From positions 1 through 64,000 of the forward strand of contig CAKSHJ010000005.1 of assembly GCA_934457095.1 (NCBI GenBank): DNA of 64,000 nt, read 5' to 3'. This DNA comes from an uncultured Eubacteriales bacterium (GTDB lineage Bacteria > Bacillota > Clostridia > Oscillospirales > Acutalibacteraceae). The notes beneath the pieces are model-generated. The model was given only the letters and a program-made list of their open reading frames with translations, was not told the origin of the DNA and did no database searches. Numbering within the stretch: the stretch's first letter is position 1; each line of letters begins with the position of its first letter. Below, piece after piece: positions 60,462 through 64,000 of the stretch. Made by a program: the position numbers and the translations under genes.

Positions 60462-63131
60462 GTGGACTGGCAAAAGCTTTCAAAGGAGGAATGTGTAAAA
60501 ACGCTGGAAACAAACGCGCAAACAGGCTTGAGCGCACAGCAGGTGAAAAAAAGACTGGAGCAGTACGGAACAAATGAGTTGACACAGAAAAAGAAAAGCG
60601 GGTTTTTCAAAAAATTCATCGGTCAATTTTCGGACTTTATGGTGATTATTTTGCTCATTGCGGCGGGCGTATCGTTTGTTATGTCTTTGATACGCCATGA
60701 TACCGATTTTATGGACTCGATTATTATTTTAAGTATCGTGGTCGTCAATGCTCTGACCGGCGTGATACAGGAAAGTCGCGCGGAAAAGGCGATAGAAGCG
60801 CTGAAAAAACTTTCCTCGCCGCAGGCAACAGTTGTGCGCGAGGGGAAACAAATGCGCATAGATTCCTGTGGGTTGGTACCGGGCGACCTTGTGGTGCTTT
60901 CCACGGGAGATATGGTGCCGGCAGATTTAAGATTGCTGCAAGCGCATAGTCTGAAGGCCGAGGAGTCTGCGTTAACAGGGGAATCTTTACCGGTGGAGAA
61001 AAATCCGAACGGCATGTTTTCGACCGCCACGCCTTTGGGAGACCGCACCAATATGGTATATTCCGGCAGCAGCATTACCGCCGGAAGAGGCATGGGGATA
61101 GTGGTGGCAACCGCTATGCAAACGGAGGTCGGTAAAATTGCGCATATGATTCACAGTGAGGAAACGCCGCAAACGCCACTTCAGAATCATTTGGCGAAAA
61201 CGGGTAAAATTTTGGGGATTGGCGCGTTGATTATTTGCGGTATTATTTTTATTTTAGGGTTATTTCAACAGGTTTCCCCGCTGGAAATGTTTATGATTTC
61301 GATTAGTCTTGCCGTGGCGGCGATTCCGGAGGGGTTGCCTGTCATTGTGACCATCGTATTGGCAATGGGCGTTAAGCGTATGGCAAGCAACCGTGCGATT
61401 ATTCGTCGTTTGCCCGCTGTGGAGACCCTGGGTGGAGCCAGCGTGATTTGCTCGGACAAAACGGGCACGCTGACGCAGAATAAGATGACGGTGGTGGAAA
61501 TTTCCGACAGCGAGCGTGTGCTGAATATGCAGAGCAATGAGCCGGAAATGCTGTTGAATTTGGCGGTGCTGTGCAATAATTGTACGGTTTCGGCACAGCA
61601 GGTAAGCGGTGACCCGACCGAGGCTGCTTTGGTGGTTGCTTCTAAAAATAAAAAACAGACGCTGGAGCAGGAGTTTCCGCGGCTTTCGGAGATTCCGTTT
61701 TCCTCTGACCGTAAGCGTATGACCACGGTGCACCGTCTGCCCGCGGGCGGATACCGCATTATTACAAAGGGCGCGCCCGATGTGCTGTTGAATTTATGCA
61801 CGGGGGTATGGTTAAAGGGCGGCAGTCATACGCTTACGGCCTCTGTGAAGAACCGGATTTTGCAGCGCAACAGCAATATGGCAGGGCGTTCTCTGCGCGT
61901 GCTGGGCGTGGCGTATAAAGATGTAACCCAATTGCCAAACGGCGAGCAATTTATCGAGAGTAATTTGACTTTTTGCGGCTTAATCGGTATGATGGACCCG
62001 CCTCGTCCCGAGGCAAAGGAGGCGGTGCGCTTATGTAAACGCGCGGGGATTCGCCCGGTGATGATTACCGGAGACCATGCCGTTACCGCGGCCGCCATAG
62101 GCAGAGAACTGGGTATATTGGACGAGAGCGGTGCGGCGATTACGGGCGCGCAGTTGGACCAAATGGACCAGAGAGAATTGGAAAGGGAGATTTACCGTTA
62201 CAACGTGTATGCAAGGGTTTCTCCGGCGCATAAGGTGCGTATCGTCAAGGCGTTTCAGGCACGGGGAGAGGTAGTCGCCATGACCGGCGACGGTGTAAAT
62301 GATGCTCCGGCACTGAAGACTGCCGATATTGGCTGTGCGATGGGACGCTGCGGTACGGACGTTGCCAAGGCGGCGGCCGATTTGATTTTAACCGACGATA
62401 ATTTCTCCACGATTGTGCAGGCGGTGAGAGAGGGCAGAGGGATTTATGAAAATATACGCAAGACGATACATTTTCTGATTTCCTGTAATATTGGCGAGAT
62501 TATGACGATTTTGGTGGCGTTTTTATTCGGTATGCCAAGTCCGCTTTTGGCTATTCAGCTTTTATGGGTCAATTTGGTAACGGATTCTCTGCCGGCGTTG
62601 GCGCTGGGGGTAGACCCTATAGACAGCGACATTATGCAGAGAAAGCCCAGACGCCAAAAAAAGGGATTATTCGGCAACGGCATGGGTTATCACATTGTGG
62701 TGGAGGGCTGCATGATAGGCGCGTTGTCTTTGCTGGCGTTTACCGTGGGGCGCGTATTTTTTGACGCGGCCGGTGCAGAGCCTTTTGTGGGCAGAACCAT
62801 GGCATTTGCGGTACTTAGTCTTTCTCAGGTGGCGCATGCGTTTAATGTACGTTCCGAGCAGTCGGTATTTCGCGTTGGTATTTTTAAAAATAAAAAATTG
62901 GTGTTGGCGGCGCTTGCCTGTATTGCGCTGCAAGTGGGTGTTATTTTACTGCCGCCGCTTTCTGCGGTGTTCAGAACAACGCAATTGGACGCCTTGCAAT
63001 GGGGCATTGTGATTGCGCTTGCACTGATACCCATTGCGGTGGTGGAGCTGGAAAAGTTGATTTTTCGGGTAATCAACGCGGTATTTTCCTCCAAAAGCAA
63101 AAGAAAACAAAACGGTATAGACCGTATATGA
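60462..63131 (+). CDS. P-type Ca2+-transporting ATPase (P2A-like)
   Basis: 889 residues from GTG at 60462, 8 bases after gggagg (the in-frame ATG at 60447 overlaps that site). Cation_ATPase_N start (GLSAQQVKKRLEQYGTNEL), actuator SALTGESLPVEK, transport motif AAIPEGLPVIVT, phosphorylation site CSDKTGTLT (Asp332), nucleotide-binding KGAPD, hinge MTGDGVNDAPALKTADIG, and six C-terminal helices. The PEGLP motif and overall build match bacterial SERCA/PMR1-type calcium pumps; H+/Mn2+ transport cannot be excluded. No regulator nearby. Confidence 0.93.
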   Translation: MDWQKLSKEECVKTLETNAQTGLSAQQVKKRLEQYGTNELTQKKKSGFFKKFIGQFSDFMVIILLIAAGVSFVMSLIRHDTDFMDSIIILSIVVVNALTGVIQESRAEKAIEALKKLSSPQATVVREGKQMRIDSCGLVPGDLVVLSTGDMVPADLRLLQAHSLKAEESALTGESLPVEKNPNGMFSTATPLGDRTNMVYSGSSITAGRGMGIVVATAMQTEVGKIAHMIHSEETPQTPLQNHLAKTGKILGIGALIICGIIFILGLFQQVSPLEMFMISISLAVAAIPEGLPVIVTIVLAMGVKRMASNRAIIRRLPAVETLGGASVICSDKTGTLTQNKMTVVEISDSERVLNMQSNEPEMLLNLAVLCNNCTVSAQQVSGDPTEAALVVASKNKKQTLEQEFPRLSEIPFSSDRKRMTTVHRLPAGGYRIITKGAPDVLLNLCTGVWLKGGSHTLTASVKNRILQRNSNMAGRSLRVLGVAYKDVTQLPNGEQFIESNLTFCGLIGMMDPPRPEAKEAVRLCKRAGIRPVMITGDHAVTAAAIGRELGILDESGAAITGAQLDQMDQRELEREIYRYNVYARVSPAHKVRIVKAFQARGEVVAMTGDGVNDAPALKTADIGCAMGRCGTDVAKAAADLILTDDNFSTIVQAVREGRGIYENIRKTIHFLISCNIGEIMTILVAFLFGMPSPLLAIQLLWVNLVTDSLPALALGVDPIDSDIMQRKPRRQKKGLFGNGMGYHIVVEGCMIGALSLLAFTVGRVFFDAAGAEPFVGRTMAFAVLSLSQVAHAFNVRSEQSVFRVGIFKNKKLVLAALACIALQVGVILLPPLSAVFRTTQLDALQWGIVIALALIPIAVVELEKLIFRVINAVFSSKSKRKQNGIDRI

Positions 63132-63139
63132 AAAAATAA

Positions 63140-63196
63140 ATACGCTCTGCAAATTGCACATTGGTTTGGTGCGGTATGCAGGGCGTATGGTTTTTT
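63140..63196 (+). terminator. Intrinsic terminator after the ATPase gene
   Basis: Twelve-bp stem atacgctctgca / tgcagggcgtat with an inner gcac/ggtgc pairing, followed by GG and six T. Confidence 0.8.
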
Positions 63197-63298
63197 ACTT
63201 TGCAAAAAATGTACGCATAATGAGGTGAATATTTGCCAATGCTATAAAGACAAAACGAACGCTACATAGGGGTAGTTGGATGACGGAGGAAAATTTAC

Positions 63299-64000
63299 AT
63301 GGCAAAAAAAGTACTGCCGTATTTGATTAGTTTTGTTGCGATTTTTATGGTGTTTCCGTTTGTTTCTCTGCCGGCCTCCGGTCAAGAGGTTACTTTTGCA
63401 ATCAACTCAAAAGCGCTGTATATGGTGGATTTGAATACCCGAAAAGTGGTATATCAGAAAAATGCTAAGCGACAACTTGCACCGGCCTCCTGTACTAAGA
63501 TTATGACCTATATTGTAGCGGCCGAGGCTATAACAGATTTGGAAAATACCGAAATTACGGTCGGCAGCAACATTAGCTCTCTTTTGCAGGGAACGGACAG
63601 TTCTCTGGCCGGTATACGGCAAGGCGAGCAATTTACTGCGTTGCAGCTGCTGCATTGTATGATGATTCCTTCGGGGAATGATGCGGCTTTGGTGCTGGCG
63701 GAATATATAGGACAGGGTGATGTGGAGAAATTCGTGCGGAAAATGAATGAAAAAGCGGAGGAATTGGGGTGTTATAATACCAATTTTACCAACCCGCACG
63801 GTTTGCACGACGAAAACCATTATACCTCGGTGCAGGACCTTTATAAAATGACCGACTATGCCATGAAGTTGCCGTATTTTATGGAGATTGTAACAAAAGC
63901 GGAGTATACGCTGCCGCCTACGAATCTATACACGGGTGAGCGAACGGTGCGTACCACGAATAAAATGATGGACAAAAATGAACCTGTTTATTATGAGCCG
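63299..64000 (+). CDS. D-alanyl-D-alanine carboxypeptidase (PBP5/DacF type), 3' end outside the window
   Basis: 234 codons visible, frame open at the window edge. ATG at 63299 with acggagga 8 bases upstream. Signal peptide (LISFVAIFMVFPFVSLPASG). Class A carboxypeptidase S11 motifs: PASCTKIMT (SxxK, Ser64) and SGN in IPSGNDAALVLAEY; FTNPHGLHDENHYTS follows. KTG lies beyond the edge. Trims the terminal D-Ala of pentapeptides, regulating cross-linking. The paralogue (vegetative DacA or sporulation DacF/DacB) cannot be decided from this part. Confidence 0.93.
   Translation, partial: MAKKVLPYLISFVAIFMVFPFVSLPASGQEVTFAINSKALYMVDLNTRKVVYQKNAKRQLAPASCTKIMTYIVAAEAITDLENTEITVGSNISSLLQGTDSSLAGIRQGEQFTALQLLHCMMIPSGNDAALVLAEYIGQGDVEKFVRKMNEKAEELGCYNTNFTNPHGLHDENHYTSVQDLYKMTDYAMKLPYFMEIVTKAEYTLPPTNLYTGERTVRTTNKMMDKNEPVYYEP

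Noticed and set aside
1..64000. CRISPR array, cas genes, rRNA operon, restriction-modification or toxin-antitoxin systems
   Set aside because: No regularly spaced direct repeats, rRNA sequence or recognisable defence proteins were seen on either strand.

Overview
The window looks like a chromosomal segment of a low-to-mid GC, spore-forming member of the Clostridia, probably an Oscillospirales/Ruminococcaceae-type gut bacterium. The evidence is sporulation and germination genes (ylbJ, yqfC, yqfD, a spoVD-type PBP, ypeB), Bacillus/Clostridium gene order in the yqfC-recO, ffh-trmD and mraZ-ftsZ blocks, strong AGGAGG ribosome binding sites, frequent GTG/TTG starts and a dockerin-bearing protein. 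The genus is an inference; no rRNA or other species marker is present.

Layout. 1-5.6 kb is an accessory zone: a frameshifted mobile-element gene, a coiled-coil/transposase-tail remnant, a small DUF6514-like gene, a membrane-anchored dockerin protein, a small Cys-rich protein and two IS110 fragments. 5.8-15.3 kb carries a small Cys protein, ylbJ, and the block yqfC-yqfD-phoH-ybeY-dgkA-era-yqzL-recO-mutS2. 15.3-23.2 kb carries ylxM-ffh-rpsP-khpA-rimM-trmD, an HPr gene, uvrC, rsmD-coaD and a coiled-coil protein. 23.2-35.4 kb is the division and cell-wall (dcw) cluster: mraZ, rsmH, ftsL, spoVD/ftsI, a Mur-ligase-like fragment gene, mraY, ftsW, murG, murA, ftsQ, ftsZ. murB, murC, murD, murE, murF and ddl are absent from it. 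35.4-49.3 kb holds ypeB (convergent), ruvC-ruvA-ruvB, glmM, an RNA methyltransferase, the ECF transporter core ecfA1-ecfA2-ecfT, truA, a DUF5711-like membrane protein, a CvpA-family protein and a ClpE-type unfoldase.

49.4-49.92 kb is a five-gene tRNA array (Gly, Arg, His, Gln, Lys) behind one promoter. Directly after tRNA-Lys, 49.93-52.25 kb is a graveyard of mobile-element pieces (truncated ParB, an IS110 fragment, other remnants) and a hairpin-rich stretch. An AT-richer lysR-metE pair follows. 55.9-59.05 kb is an envelope/export cluster: exported proteins, a DivIVA-like coiled-coil protein and a dedicated type I signal peptidase. The window ends with a YbhN/LPG-synthase-type membrane protein, a P-type cation ATPase and the start of a D-Ala-D-Ala carboxypeptidase gene that runs off the edge.

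Most of the window is housekeeping sequence that reads cleanly. The parts most worth a second look are the 55.9-59.05 kb export cluster, the P-loop-less Mur-ligase-like gene inside the dcw cluster, the terminator-like hairpin between ftsL and the PBP gene, and the hairpin-rich segment behind tRNA-Lys. I found no CRISPR array, rRNA, recognisable riboswitch or intact transposon. All functional calls are from reading the sequence; no database search was run.
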